A stretch of 64,000 nucleotides of DNA from Monodelphis domestica (taxonomy: Eukaryota > Chordata > Mammalia > Didelphimorphia > Didelphidae): positions 344,453,380 to 344,517,379 of the forward strand of contig NC_077229.1 of NCBI RefSeq assembly GCF_027887165.1. The letters are read 5' to 3'. The position numbers and the translations under genes were made by a program. This document shows positions 1-11,886 of this stretch, in pieces. Position 1 is the stretch's first letter. Every line of letters begins with the position of its first letter. Under the pieces are notes generated by a model. That model ran no database searches. It saw nothing but the letters and a program-made list of their open reading frames with translations, and had not been told where the DNA came from.

Positions 1-2280
1 CAGAGAAGCAAGGAGGCAGTGAGATGAGATAGGGTAGCATTCCTGGGAGACAGAAAGTAAAAATGCCCAGAGCCAGGATGAAGTGACTTATGGGAGTTGA
101 GTGATAGCAACAAGTCGATAGTGATATTTAGATGCTTACCTCTACAATAATAGGGAAGTTTGGATGGAAAGACAGTGAATTCTGTTTTGAATATATGGAA
201 TTTAAAATTGTTTTTATTCAGGACATGCAATTTAAGATCTCTATTAGGCATCTGGAGATGCAAGACTGAAGAGCAGCAGAGAGGTTAGATTTAAGAAGTA
301 GATTTGAGACTCATTATCATAGAAATGATCATTTACTCCATAGAAGCTGATAAGATCACCAAGAACTAAAGAGAGAGAAAAGAGAAGGGAGAACTTGGGA
401 CAAACCAAAGTTAGTGGGCATGATATGGATGAAAAGCAAAAGATGCTAAGGAGCAGTCAGATAGGTAGAAGGAGAACCAGGCGACAGTAGTGTCTAGAAA
501 ACCTACAGTGAAGAGAGTAACAAAGAGAAAGGATGATCCACAGTGTCAAGTGCTGCAGAAGTCAAGAAGGAGGAGAATTGACCATTAGGTGCTCACTGTT
601 AAATTTAGAGAAAGAAATTTTGGTTAAATAGTAAGGTTGGAAGCCAGACTATAAAGAACTAAGAAGATACAGAAAGGGGAGGAAGTGGATACATCTATTA
701 GAGATGGCATTTTTCAAGAAGTTTAGCTACAAAAAAAAAAACAAAAAAATGAGATAATATTTATTGGGAATAAAAAGGATTAAATGAGAGATTTTTAATA
801 AATAAGGAAGACATGAACATGTTTGTAAACAATAGAGAAGCAGTCAGTGGTCAGAGAGAATTTGAATTTAAGTGAAAGTTAGGAATGCAAAAGGGGAACT
901 CTGCTGGAAAAGATAAAAAGGAATGCATAGTTTGTGCAGGTTGACCTTGGCACAAAAAAACTAGTTGCCTATTCATGTAAGACAAGAATGAAGGAAGAAA
1001 AAGTCACAGAATGAATCTGAGTGGTGATATGAGGAGGGGAGAATAAGCACCTCTCAGCAAATGGCCTCATATTTTTTAAATAATTACTGAGAAGGATAAC
1101 CTGGAAGCACTAAGGGCCCAGTTGAGCTTATGTAATATAAATATGTATTGTTTTCTGTCAGAACAGTTATATGATTTTCTCTATCTTTTTTCCACAGCAT
1201 ACATGTTGGAGTGAAAGTAGGAAATGGTGAGCATGACCAAAGGCTGAGGTTTGTCAGAGAACAAATGGTAATATGGTAAGGGGACAAAGGACTCAAGAGA
1301 AAAGGATAGAGAATAATTGAAATGGTTCACCAAGGACCAACATGAATTAAGGAGGTCAGTTTGGCTAGTGTCAGGAGACAAGACCTGGGAAAGAACTGGG
1401 ATGGGTGAAGGGATCAGAGAACATAGAATGGATGAAAAGCAGGGTTTCTGGATGTCAGAGAGAGAAATGGGAGGTCAGTAGATTATAATTAAAGAAGGTC
1501 ATTTCAGAGTTTGTGAATATGGAGGTTGAGCATTTGTAGGAAGTAGCAAAGTCAAGAGTGCAACCATCTTTGTTTGTGGCTGAGATATTGTGGAGGCATT
1601 GGACATAGAAAATAAGTAGGTTGAGGAATTGGAAGTGTAGAGTGTTTGAAAGAATATCAATATGTATACTGAAGTCCCCTTGCATAAGGGCAGGAGCTAG
1701 GTATATTGAATTCATTGAAGAGAAAAGAGGAATGTTCAGAAGGTCTGCAAACAATTGTTACCAGAATTTTAACTGAAAGGTGGTTGTGAATTGTGGTATG
1801 TGGAGAACCTGGACAATGTAATGAGGAACAAATAATATTTCAACTACCCTACTTAACCCATCTCAAAGTCAAAGGGAATGAATTAATGTAAATCTAATAC
1901 TGGAAAGGGTGGTTAGTATATCTGTGTCATAGTAGGGAGTCAGGTCTTAGTAAGAGACAGAAGATGAAAGGAATAAGAAGGGAAAAGATTTAAGATGAGA
2001 ACAAGTTTATTGCCCATGGAATAGGCATTCAGAGGTCATAGTGGAAGGGGTAGATAGCATTTGGAGAGAATAGAAAAAAATATTTGGGTAGTATGGTTGA
2101 GAAATGGGTTTGGCATGATCATCCAATAGGTTGAGAACCCTTGAAATCTGGAGAATATGTGAAGGTGGCAGTTAGTTCATTATTAAGTAAAAATTTTAGG
2201 AAGATTTTCAAAGTCCATGGTATCATTGTGTACTAAAGATAAACTAAAGATTTTCATTTATTTCATTCATTCATTCATAA
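1..2280 (+). repeat. Purine-rich old interspersed repeat, family not named
   Basis: This is a long A/G-rich stretch without an open frame on either strand that resembles a protein. Phrases such as GATAAGATCACCAAGAACTA and GGTTGGAAGCCAGACTATAA recur in related form at 15840-16010, 33900-34180 and 36530-37500. This marks it as an old dispersed repeat. It occupies the position where the last exon of serpin A would be expected from gene B. Confidence 0.5.
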
Positions 2281-2377
2281 GGAAAGTCATTATGCCTATT
2301 TGTGTTTTCAATAACTTAAAAACAAATTGCCAAGATGTACAACAATATGTTGAAAAAAGAAGTCACCATTTCTTTAC

Positions 2378-2533
2378 CTTTTCTAATCCATCAGTTTCAG
2401 TTGGCAGCAGTACAAGCATACTTAGATGGTTGTTTGTATATGGTAGCTCAATTATCTTCCCCTGACATTCCTGGATGTATCCCATATTGAAATAATCTTT
2501 CTGTGTCATCATCTGAACAGACGTGCTTGTGTC
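2378..2533 (-). CDS. SERPINB3-like: Serpin A exon 7 (last exon visible)
   Basis: It has 52 codons between TTGTAG and GTAAAG and codes DTSTSVQMMTQKDYFNMGYI, then KIIELPYTNNHLSMLVLLPT to GLEK. Length and phase equal those of gene B exon 7. Homology to gene B continues into the downstream intron for roughly 90 bp (to about 2290) and then stops. Confidence 0.9.
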
Positions 2534-5500
2534 CTACAAGAAATGAAAAAAGCTCACAATTATAAAAAAATATGTTGTTTCATAATTTAGCAGTTTAAAA
2601 ATTCAATAATATAAAAATTCCAGTATATTTTCAAAAAGCAAATTGTCCCCAGTGAACTGTCCAGGTTTGGCTATGAATGCCTAAAGTTAACTCATTTTTT
2701 AATCACCTTCAGATTGTGGACCATTTTAATAAAGGCTTTCTGTCAGATTAGCAATCTATGAAGAGTTCCTTAACCCATTTTCATTAGGTTTATAAATATG
2801 ACTAATAAACCAGAGGATGTAAAGCCTCCAGCTCTACATTAAAAGGTGATGAAATTAATTGTAGCTAATAAAAAAATAGTGATATGAATTTGGACATTGA
2901 AAAAATGACAGGCTATTATTTCTGTTATCCCACAAATGGAACCCTGTAGAATCCTTTCAAATGGTATTTTAGGAAAATGGCTGGAGATTAAATGTTTTCT
3001 GATTAACAACAGATTATTTCAAAGTCTACATTTTAGTTTTATCTTAAAATACATCTTACTATTTTTCATAACTAAAATGTTGTCAATATACAAAACACAA
3101 TCTTTCTACCTTTTCATTAAAGTTCTTTGTAAGCAAATATTAACAGAAAGAAATTGTTATAACATTCTTTGTAATTCCAAAGATTACAATAATATATGAT
3201 TCTTCTAAAATGCTGACTTCTTTCCATTTCTAACATTGTTGTAGTGTATTAGGAGGAATGACATTAATAAACTGTGTTTTAATGTATTAAATTACTTCAG
3301 AGATAATGGTTTCCCTGCTAATTCCTAACTAGAAAATTATTTTTCCATTTCTCTAAATAGTTGCCCAGCTGCCTGAAAGAATTACTAATAGAATTAATCC
3401 CAGACATCAGGTAAAACTCCATCAGAACTTTTGAAGAGTAACTAGTCTGTTTAGAATTATTGAAATGTACAAAAATATTTATAGCCTCGCTCTTGGTGGT
3501 GGCAAAAAATTGGAAAATGGGGGGATGTCCTCCAATCGGGGAATGAATAAACAAATTGTGGTCGATGGGGATATGACTGGGGATGAAGACTCTAAATGAC
3601 CATCCTAGTGCAAACATCAACAACATGGAAATAGGTTTTGATCAAGGACACATGTAAAACCCAGTGGAATTGCACATTGATTATGGGAAGGGGCAGGGGG
3701 AGGAGAGGGAAAGAATATGATTCTTGTAACCAAGGGAAAATGTTCTAAATTGACTAATTAAATAAAACTTTCAAAAAAATGAGGGTATGTCCTTTGATTG
3801 GTGAATGGCTGAACAAATTGTAGTATCTGTTGGTGATGGAATACTATTGTGCTCAAAGGAATAATAAAGTGGAGGAATTCCATGGAGACTGGAACAACCT
3901 CCAGGAATTGATGCAGAGTGAGAGGAGCAGAATCAGGAGAACATTGTACACAAAGACTGATACACTGTGGTACAACTGAATGTAAGGGACTTCTCTACTA
4001 GCAGCAATGCAATCAGGATAATTCTAATGTACTTATGAGAAAGAATGCTATCCATATCCAGAGAAAGATCTGTGGGAGTAGAAACACAGAAGAAAAACAA
4101 CTGCTTGATCACATGGGTTGATGGGGATATGATTGGGGATGTAGCCTCTAAACAATCACCTTAGTGCAAATAGCAATAATATGGAAATAGGTCTTGATCC
4201 CTAGTGTAATTGCCGGCTACAAGAGGGGATAGGATAGGTGAGGGAAAGAACATGAATCTTGTAACCATGGAAAAATATACTAAATTAATTAATTAAATAA
4301 AATTTTCCAAATTAAAAAAAAAGAAAACATCACAAAAAGTGAAATGAATTACTTTTGATTACATAAAATTTAAAAGTTTCCATACAAACAAAACCAATGA
4401 GACCAAGATTAGAAGGGAAGTAGCAAATTGGGGTAAAATTTTATGTAGCATGTGTCTCTGACAAAGGTCTAATCCTCCAAATGAATAGAGAACTGACTCA
4501 AATTTATTGGCATGTAAAGCATTCTCCAACAAAATAGATGGACAAAGGATTTAAGCAAGCACTTCTCAGAGTAAAAAATTAAAACTATAGTCATATTTTT
4601 AAAAGCTCCAAATCACAATTGATTAGAGAAATGAAAATTAAAAATAACTCTGAGATAGCACTTTCTAAAAATAAGATTGGCTGATATGGAAAAAGAAATG
4701 ATAAATGTTGGCAGAGATGTGGGAAAATTGGGACATTAATCCTCTGTTGGTGGAACCATGAGTTGATACAACCATTCTGAAAAGTGATATGGAACTACAT
4801 CCATAAAACTTTGATCCAGCCATACCATTACTGTGTCTGTATCCCAAAGAGACCAGAGATAAGAGAAAAGGACCAACCTGTTACAAAATATTTTTAGCAG
4901 TTCTTTTTTTATAGTGGCAAAGAATTGAAAACTGAGGGATGTCCATCAATTAGAGAATGGTTAATCAAATTATGGTTTATGGATGTAATGGAATACTATT
5001 GTACCATAAGAAATGACGAACAGGATGAGTTCAGAAAGGCCTGGAAAAACTTATATGAACTGATATAAATCTGAAGTGAGCAGAACTAGGAGAATAGTAT
5101 ATGTAGTATCAGAAATATGGTACAATGATCAACTGTGGTAGACTAAACTATTATCAGAAAAAGCAAGTTCCTAAGATATCCATAAAGATTCCTTTATGAA
5201 AAATGCTTTCCACAGCCAAAGAAGGAACTTCTGAAGTGGACTACATATCAAAGTGTGCCATCTTCCATTTTATTTCCTTTATGAGGTTTTTTATTGTATT
5301 GTGATATGTCTTCTGTCACAACATGAGGAACATGGAAATATGTATTGCATGAAAGCACTGGTATAACATATCAGAATATTTACTGCCTTGAGGCAGAGGA
5401 AGGAGGGAGGGAGAAAATCTGAATTGCAAAAAGTCAGAAAACAAATGTCAAAAATTCTTACTAAAGATAATTGGAAGAAAAAAAAAGAAAAACCAAACAT

Positions 5501-8331
5501 GAATATCATGGGAGAGACTGATATATTTTAAATAAAGTTGATATAAAAAACAAGAGATAACAATAAAAGTAAAACAAAAATAAAGAAAAAAATTTAACCA
5601 TAAAATAATTGTTCAGTACCTTGTTTGTCCTGAAAAGTGCTTTTTTAGTATTTTCTCTTTTGAATTCCATTGCCCACTTTCCTTTAAAATAAATGGCATT
5701 CACAAGCACCAGGATGGTAGATGCATCAATAGTTCCTGCAGGAAATAGCTCCTTGATTTTTTCTTAAGTAAATGATGAGGCAAAAGAGTAAAGGTTACAT
5801 TTAGTTGTTGTTTTTTTTTTAATTTACAAAACTGTGCTAAGAACTTTGCCAGCAAAGATTTCAATATAATTTAGCAAAAACTATCTATTATTGGTAAGTG
5901 GTTCTACCCAGGGCATCCACATAGTGAACAAATTCTATGTAGTAAAGGTGGAGGAAAGAAAAATATTTGTCCACAATTTGACCACTCAAATTTCAGAAGC
6001 CAGCTTTTACAAGGGTGTCATTACCAAACAATATGAACAAAGAGTACCAAAGATCATGCCTACTTAATTCAATTTAACATTTATTCAGTGAAATTAACAT
6101 TTATTCATATAGAAAGGCCAGGAATGAATGTGAGAATTATTTAAAGAGCTCATATAGCAGTGACACCACAATGGGCTGTGAACTGAATGGGACTAATGAT
6201 AAGAAGAAACTGTATCAAGTCTGAACCCATTATCTCCAGAGCCAAAGGTAATACAAGGGAAAGTGTGCCCTAAGAGGTTGGGGGGAAATATTTGTCCTTT
6301 TGTTCTTGCTATAATCTAAATGAAAATATCCCTTTGTAAAAGCTAATTGGTGTTAATGGATTAAATGGAAATAGGGTGCTAGATATTAATGGAAAACAGT
6401 GACAGGAACAATCAGAATGGGAGTTAAAATTAATAGTGTCACAGAAGAGAAATAGAAACAATTCAATGTATTGCTAGAACTCTGACAGAGTGAGATTAGA
6501 GAGGATTCAGAAATGAACTTCAACACAATATCCTGACCCTTCTGGGGAGCCACTCTGATATGCCAAAGTGTTGCAGGTAGAGTGAGTAGGACAACCCAAC
6601 AAGAGAGATCCTGGAGTTTAGGCTTGAAGTCATATTCCCTGGACTACATTGTTGCCTGGTGGTCATGGCTAGGTTACATGTGTCTCCCTTAATAGTCAGT
6701 CGGCTTTATTGATAGCCATAGTTTCTCCTTGAGATTATTGAATCTTATCTTATGTCAAGTTCAAAAAATAAACTTGAAGATATGGGATCCTAGGAATGTT
6801 GGTACCTGGGGCAAACAGCCCCAATCTTAGAGAAAGACATGAATAAATGACTTCCCTTCTAAGGGAAGGTCCTACTCGGTGCGCAGAAGCAGGATCATCA
6901 GCTTGAGACAGAGGCAAATGATTCTTCAATATTCAAGAGTTATCAGAAGGGAAACATTCCAGAGAAGAATATAAAGGTATCTTTGTTTTTACTTTGATTT
7001 CACTCATCTTGTTTGCCAGATGTTAGCCAGGTCCTTCTGAGCAGAGAACTGTAGGATGTTTAGGGTTAGAAGGGACCTGAAAGAGTATTTTATTGAAGCT
7101 CTCATTTCTAAATAGGAAACTAAAGGCCCCAAAATATGACTTACCTAGGATTATTCATCTAGTAAAAAGGAAAAATTAAGACCATTAAAACCCAGGACAT
7201 CTAATTAGCTCAGTGGATTAAAAGTCAGGCCTAGGGAAGGGAGATCCTGGGTTCAAATTTTACTTAAGATACTTCCTATGGAGACAGAAGGTAAGAGTTT
7301 AAAACAAACAAACCAAAAAAAAAAGCCCAGTCTTCCTAAAAATCCCTAGTCCATTACTTTTTCTACTAGACTTCTGACTAGTAGATTTAACCAAAGTTAT
7401 ACTTCAGAACTATTGAGAAAACTAATGCTTCTTTGCCTTCCTTACCATTTGTTTGGTCTTCAACCCAGGCATTAATCTTCTCCCTACTCTCTTCTGGAGC
7501 TTGTGAAAAATCCATTGATTCTGGGCTTGCTTGATAAAGCTTCTCTACACAATCTAAATATGACTTTGAAGCAATAAAGAAACATAAATTAATATCCACA
7601 AATTGGTTGGAAACAGAATTCAAATAGCTTGTAGCATAGGGAAAAGCACCTAGTCTAAAACACTATAGAATTCTAGCTCTAGCTCTATAGATCTATCTAT
7701 TCAACTATCCTAAAATATGACTACAATTATCACACATTTAGAGCTGGTAAGCACCTTATAAATTAGGTGATTCAAATCTATCATTTAACAGATGAGGAAA
7801 CTGAGGCATGGAGAAGCTAAGTAATTGTTCAGGGTCACACAAAGGTAGGAAATGAACAGAGGTTATTCTTTTCACTGTATAGTGCTGATTTGTGACCTTA
7901 GGCATTTGAAACATCCCACCTTAGGAGCTCTATGAGTTCAAGTAGAACTTATTTGTGGAGCTATAGGGCACTTAAAGGATTCTGGGGCTATGAGTACTTC
8001 AGAACAACCTGGGTCAAATGCCTTGAACAGGTCTGAAAAAAAGCAGACACAGAGCCAGACTCAGAAATTGAGCTTCTGTACCTTAAAATCTGAGTCAGAC
8101 CCTCAATTTATGATGAATCCAATTTAAAAAAAAAAAAGATATCCTATGGCAAGGGTACTTAACCTGTCATCTATTAACTTGATTTTTAAAATATTTTGAG
8201 AATTTTATTTCAATATGATTGATTTTCTTTGTAATTCCATGTATTTTGTGTACTCTATTTACAAACAGTATTCTAAAGCAGGATACATAGGCCTTTTCAG
8301 ATTACCAAAGGTGTCCATAGCATGCATGCAT

Positions 8332-8363
<32 letters not shown>

Positions 8364-10784
8364 GTTAATAACCTCTTCTCTCTCTCTTATTCAAGTCACA
8401 CAAAATGATGTGCTTTATATTCAGTATTTTATATTCAGATATTCAGTACCTAAATCAAAAATAGCATCAGAACAAGTTACCTGCAGAAATGGAAATGTCT
8501 GGTTTCCATAGAGGCTGTTAGCAATGGCCAGTGAATAGTCATCATTGGGCTTGTTAATTTCTTCCAAAAGAGCATGGAACTGGGAATGAAACTCTCCAGG
8601 TTTATCACAGACAACCTTCAAACAAAGGAAAGATTCTTGGGTTAATCTCAGCCCAGGAATACTATAAAGGTAGCCAAAGGAAGGCTGGGAAACTATGTAT
8701 CACACCAAATATTTTCAATTACAAGGAGTTAAACAAATATAGTGGAAAGGGAACTGGACCAGGAGAAGGAACATCTGGACTCTCATCTTGGCTCTATATT
8801 TGCTTTGCTTGTTATTTAACTTTCCCAGGCTTTCTATAATAGAATTGATCTCCAGTGTTCCTTCTTCATAAGCTAGACAATGTACAACTTGCAGTGATTC
8901 TATAGAATCATAGATCTAGAGTTGGAAGGGACTTCAGAAATCATCTAGTCCAACCTGCTTATTTTAAAGATGAAGAAACTGAGGACCAGAGAGTTTAGGT
9001 GATTTGCCCAGTATCATACAAATAATCCCATTGCAGGGATTTGAACTCAGGTCCTCTAAATCCAAAACCATCCCCCTCTCCCCCCCTGGATATTGACAAT
9101 GAGTAAAATCATCTGTCACTGACTTCTCAGAAAAGTAATTATTCTCAGTTCAGTCTGACAAAATATTCACATCCTTTTGGAACAGTTCAATCCTTTATTT
9201 TACAGATAAGAAAGACTAACTGGAAGAAATTAATAGAGAATTGCCCATGATCACAGCACGTCAAAAGCAAGATTCACTCCTAGATCTTGATTACAGAGCT
9301 ATCCTTCATTAAAGCTTTTTTAAGCCATTCTAATCTACCCAAGAGCCAAAACTTGTTCCTTTTTGAAATTCAAACTATAACCCAACCCTTGTATGGCTTC
9401 AGAGTTGGACAGATAAGGGAGGAGTTACTCTCGTTTAGTTCAAGTGTTTATTATAAGTACATAAAAGTGGTACCAACATACAAACACACCAAGTGATATA
9501 TACTTGAGTTTATTTAGACAATGTCTCACTTCTGAACTGCACAAAATTTACGCCAGATCATTTTTTGCAAGTTGAAAAGATCCCTCCATATCCATACTTT
9601 TGGATTGTTTAGAGTTGGCTTGAAATGCTTGCCTTTGATCTCTTAAAGTATCTCTTTTTTCCACACCAGAAACCTATTGCCACAGCAAGGTTTGACATTT
9701 TTCCCCATTTCAAATGAAGAAAAACCAGCTCTGGGCTTGGAAGGATCACTAAAGAGAGAACTTCTTCCCTGAGGCTCTTCCTCTGAGTCAGCAGAAGGGT
9801 CCCAGAACCCGGATGATTTCCTTACCTGAGACTGTCCTGTATGGGACATGTTTGGGGATCCAGTTTTCCAGACTCTGAGTAATCTGGAAAAACTAGTGTA
9901 GATGACATTTCATGGAGGGACTGCCTTATTTCCTGTAACTTACCCCTGGTGATGTGCTAGGACTCTCTTTGACACTTGGTCTTTCAATTTTTGCAACTTC
10001 ATCATAGTGAAGGACCTAAAGAGATTTGATACATCATTATGGGGGCCAAAGGGAAAGAAAAAGTACAAACTGAGTTATCCGCATATGTATTGTTAGGACA
10101 TAGATCACAGATTTACAGCTAAATGGGGATCCAAGAAACTGTTAGGTTCTAATTTTTCCTTATTTTTTTTAATTTTTTTAATAAATAATAAATATTTTAA
10201 TAAATATTTTTATTTTTAATATTCCTCTAATTTTTCCAATAAGAATCTAAAGCACAGAGTAGTAGGTGAATTACCCAAGGACACACAAATTGGGTGGGGA
10301 AAACATCTGCAATAAACCCAAGTCTCCAAATCTAGACCTCTAAATGCAGCTAGATTTTGTTTTCAGTCTGACTTTTCTTTGATCTGGTATATAATCACAA
10401 AATGCAAACAAATCTCTAGAATTATCAAAGTCCAATGCAATTAGGAAAGAATTGATATAAATACACATGAATGTTTATATTCTATCATAAGAGAATTAAT
10501 ACAAAAATAACCTGAAATATGTTTTTGGAATATAGCCTTTTTAAAAACACCTCTTCTGTACCAATAACCTAGAGAGGCCTTTGGGGAAAAGAAATCAGAT
10601 CCTATTTATTTGCAATTACCTTCTTTACTTGACTTGCAGTGTTACCTTTGAGTCCCAATAATAGCATGCCCATTGCTGCTGAGATGCTTAAAGGTGAATA
10701 GAAAACATTTCCTTTTTCATTCTTCTTCAATTCTCTGAAAATATCAAAGCAAAATTTGATATTTGCTGCACTGAGGGAATTCAT
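2378..10784 (-). CDS. SERPINB3-like: Clade B serpin, SERPINB3/B4/B13-like (gene A), exons 2-7, last exon not seen
   Basis: Six coding exons on the minus strand: 10784-10620, 10015-9944, 8615-8481, 7563-7446, 5762-5620 and 2533-2378. They join in frame to 263 open residues. Exon lengths (165, 72, 135, 118, 143, 156 nt) equal those of gene B except exon 3, which is 12 nt longer. The protein begins MNSLSAANIKFCFDIFREL and shows FYSPLSISAAMGM, NAIYFKGKWAMEF and SVQMMTQKDYF; the last stretch is close to SERPINB13 (SVQMMTQ). The expected terminal exon, with reactive-centre loop and signature, should lie to the left. It is absent from the 2,377 bases available, although in gene B it is only 300 bp away. 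It may lie beyond the window edge behind inserted repeats, or be lost. No stop or frameshift is visible in the exons present, so I do not call it a pseudogene. Confidence 0.88.
3440..3778 (+). mobile_element. LINE-1 3' end, internally deleted
   Basis: It contains the end of LINE-1 ORF2 (TGGTGGCAAAAAATTGGAAA, coding VAKNWK) joined to the 3' UTR and an AATAAA-containing A-rich tail. It lies in intron 6 of serpin A. Confidence 0.75.
3779..4320 (+). mobile_element. LINE-1 3' end
   Basis: It starts within the ORF2 C terminus (GEWLNK-like, YYCAQRNNK-like frame) and runs through the 3' UTR to an A-rich tail. It abuts the previous LINE-1 tail directly, so it is either a second insertion or a rearranged pair. 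Confidence 0.75.
4321..5495 (+). mobile_element. Older LINE-1 ORF2 C terminus and 3' UTR
   Basis: It is related to the ORF2 C terminus (SVYPKETRDKRKGPTCYKIF-like reading, then YYCTIRNDEQDEF). The 3' UTR differs from that of the two neighbouring copies, so it belongs to another LINE-1 subfamily. Several frame breaks are present. Confidence 0.65.
5620..5762 (-). CDS. SERPINB3-like: Serpin A exon 6
   Basis: This exon of 143 nt completes the split Glu codon and codes KIKELFPAGTIDASTILVLV then NAIYFKGKWAMEFKREN to FRTNK. NAIYFKG-W is the strand s3A/breach motif shared by nearly all serpins. The donor is GTACTG. Confidence 0.92.
7048..7170 (+). repeat. CORE-type (MIR/THER1-like) SINE fragment
   Basis: It has the common marsupial phrase 'TTAGAAGGGACCT...' followed by GAAACTAAAGGCCC and a weak ACTTACCTAGG. 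It is diverged. Confidence 0.45.
7194..7322 (+). repeat. tRNA-derived marsupial SINE, partial
   Basis: It contains TAGCTCAGTGGATTAAAAGT (box A-like) and GGGTTCAAATT (box B), then a shortened body ending in an A-rich tail. Confidence 0.7.
7446..7563 (-). CDS. SERPINB3-like: Serpin A exon 5
   Basis: This exon of 118 nt codes SYLDCVEKLYQASPESMDF and then APEESREKINAWVEDQTN. It ends one base into the next codon at a GTAAGG donor, the phase-1 junction seen in gene B. EESREKINAWVE is a strong clade B serpin motif. Confidence 0.92.
7736..7880 (+). repeat. CORE-type SINE fragment
   Basis: AGATGAGGAAACTGAGGCAT followed by GGGTCACACAAA is typical of the MIR/THER1-like repeats common in marsupials. 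It lies in intron 4 of serpin A. Confidence 0.55.
8332..8362. repeat. (CA)n microsatellite
   Basis: About 14 CA units lie in intron 4 of serpin A, roughly 120 bp from exon 4. Confidence 0.95.
8481..8615 (-). CDS. SERPINB3-like: Serpin A exon 4
   Basis: It has 45 codons with flanking GAAG and GTAACT signals and codes VVCDKPGEFHSQFHALLEE then NKPNDDYSLAIANSLYG to QTFPFLQ. It is the same length and phase as gene B exon 4, with about three quarters of residues shared. Confidence 0.9.
8905..9075 (+). repeat. CORE-type SINE
   Basis: It reads TAGAGTTGGAAGGGACTTCA, then AAACTGAGGACCAGAGAG, GATTTGCCCAG and TTTGAACTCAGGTCCTC in order. It lies in intron 3 of serpin A. Confidence 0.6.
9944..10015 (-). 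CDS. SERPINB3-like: Serpin A exon 3 (C-D loop)
   Basis: This 72-nt exon sits between CTTTAG and GTAAGT and codes VLHYDEVAKIERPSVKES followed by PSTSPG. It matches VLHFDQVTE of SERPINB3. At 24 codons it is four longer than in gene B, adding Ser/Pro/Lys-rich residues to the variable C-D loop. Confidence 0.85.
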
Positions 10785-10801
10785 TTTCAAGCTGATGAAG
10801 C
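10620..10801 (-). CDS. SERPINB3-like: Serpin A exon 2 (start codon exon)
   Basis: The acceptor TTTTTTAG is at 10803-10802 and the exon begins at 10801. The ATG at 10784 sits in AAAATGA and gives MNSLSAAN, the classic ov-serpin start. It codes 55 residues through FYSPLSISAAMGMLLLG to ASQVKK and ends in frame at a GTAATT donor. Confidence 0.9.
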
Positions 10802-11430
10802 CTAAAAAAGAAAAAAAGAAAAAAGAAAAAACAAGAAGTTCTAAAACCTAAATATTAAAGTAAGGAACTACTTTTATGAAAAGGAGAATGATCTATTGGT
10901 TGGAGTGCTAGGCTTAAATTCAGAAAGTCCTGTGAATATTTGTAACTCTATGACTATTCATTTTATCAGTCTGAAACTCAGTTTCCTCATCTACAAAATG
11001 GAAATATTAATATTTATAATACCTTTTATGGGGTTTCTGTAAGAATCAAATAAGCCAGAGTATATTATGGCCCAATTTTTGGCCCCAGGGCAGGGAAGAA
11101 GTTCAAGGTAGGGTCTGAGTGAAGCAGATGAGACCTAGTCATCTCCCACACTACTTGGGAGAGCAATTAGAGAGGGAACCTGGAAGCTTGCTGGATGAGG
11201 AATAGCTTCTTCTTACTACCATAATTCAACCTTCTTTCTCCTTTTACCATGGTGCAAACCCACATTGGTCATATTCTCCCCGAGTGGCCCTGCCTGCCTT
11301 CTACTATGCTTCTACTCTTGCTTGTTCCCTTAAACTCTAGGCCTTTTATGAGTCCAGTCTTTTGCTTTTGGCATCCTTGGCCAGTCTTACTAAGAAAAGT
11401 CAATAAATGGAAAGGAATAAAAGTATTTAC

Positions 11431-11483
11431 CTTCTTTTCTTCAGCCACAAAGTTACCAATCACTTGGGCGAAGATGAAGCCAC
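11431..11483 (-). other. Non-coding exon 1 (5' UTR) of serpin gene A
   Basis: The minus strand reads GTGGCTGAAGAAAAGAAG followed by GTAAATAC, a good splice donor at 11430, about 25-35 bp downstream of a TATA box. The matching exon of gene B ends in nearly the same way (GCTGAAAATAAGAAAG, GTAAATGC). There is no ATG in frame with exon 2. The 5' end is estimated from the TATA position, not seen. Confidence 0.7.
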
Positions 11484-11507
11484 ATTCTGACAAGAGATAA
11501 TAATTGG

Positions 11508-11566
11508 TATATAAACCCTGAGCTCCACCCAAGCTGTCATATACATTCTCAGTGATTCAGCTCTGA
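11508..11566 (-). promoter_or_regulatory. Proximal promoter of serpin gene A (TATA box plus shared upstream block)
   Basis: On the minus strand a TATA-type box (TTTATATA) lies at 11515-11508, preceded by a GGTGGAGCTCAGGG stretch. A 15-bp block, TCAGAGCTGAATCAC (11566-11552), lies 36 bp further upstream. All three elements recur in the same order before exon 1 of gene B. The block contains TGAATCA, one base from the AP-1 consensus; that reading is inference. Confidence 0.65.
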
Positions 11567-11886
11567 ATTTGTTAAAAGACCAGGAAACATTTGCATACAA
11601 TGTGAATCACACTGTAATGGAAGGATATCTCATAAGGTCACGTGGTTAATTGCCTATTTCTCTAGGACTCTCATTTTTCATTTATAAGATGTGGGGCTTG
11701 GTTTTGATGATAAAGAATTTACCTTCTAGTTCCAAATGAAATAATAATCATTTTTATTTAAAACAAGGGTGTGAAAAAGGACTGGTTTTCTGATGTGCCT
11801 CATAAATTGATTCTGAAGACAAAGTTCGCGTGAATATAATCTCCATTGATTGTACTCATTCAAATATACACTTTATAATCACATAC

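Noticed and set aside
9643-9849. 68-codon minus-strand frame between serpin A exons 3 and 4
   Set aside because: The homologous intron of gene B carries no matching frame, so it is intron sequence.
2378-10784. Calling serpin A a pseudogene
   Set aside because: All six visible coding exons are open, with good splice signals and matching phases; only the last exon is unseen at the window edge.
11269-11532. 87-codon minus-strand frame overlapping serpin A exon 1
   Set aside because: It runs through the TATA box and 5' UTR exon and is not kept in gene B; treated as promoter plus untranslated exon.
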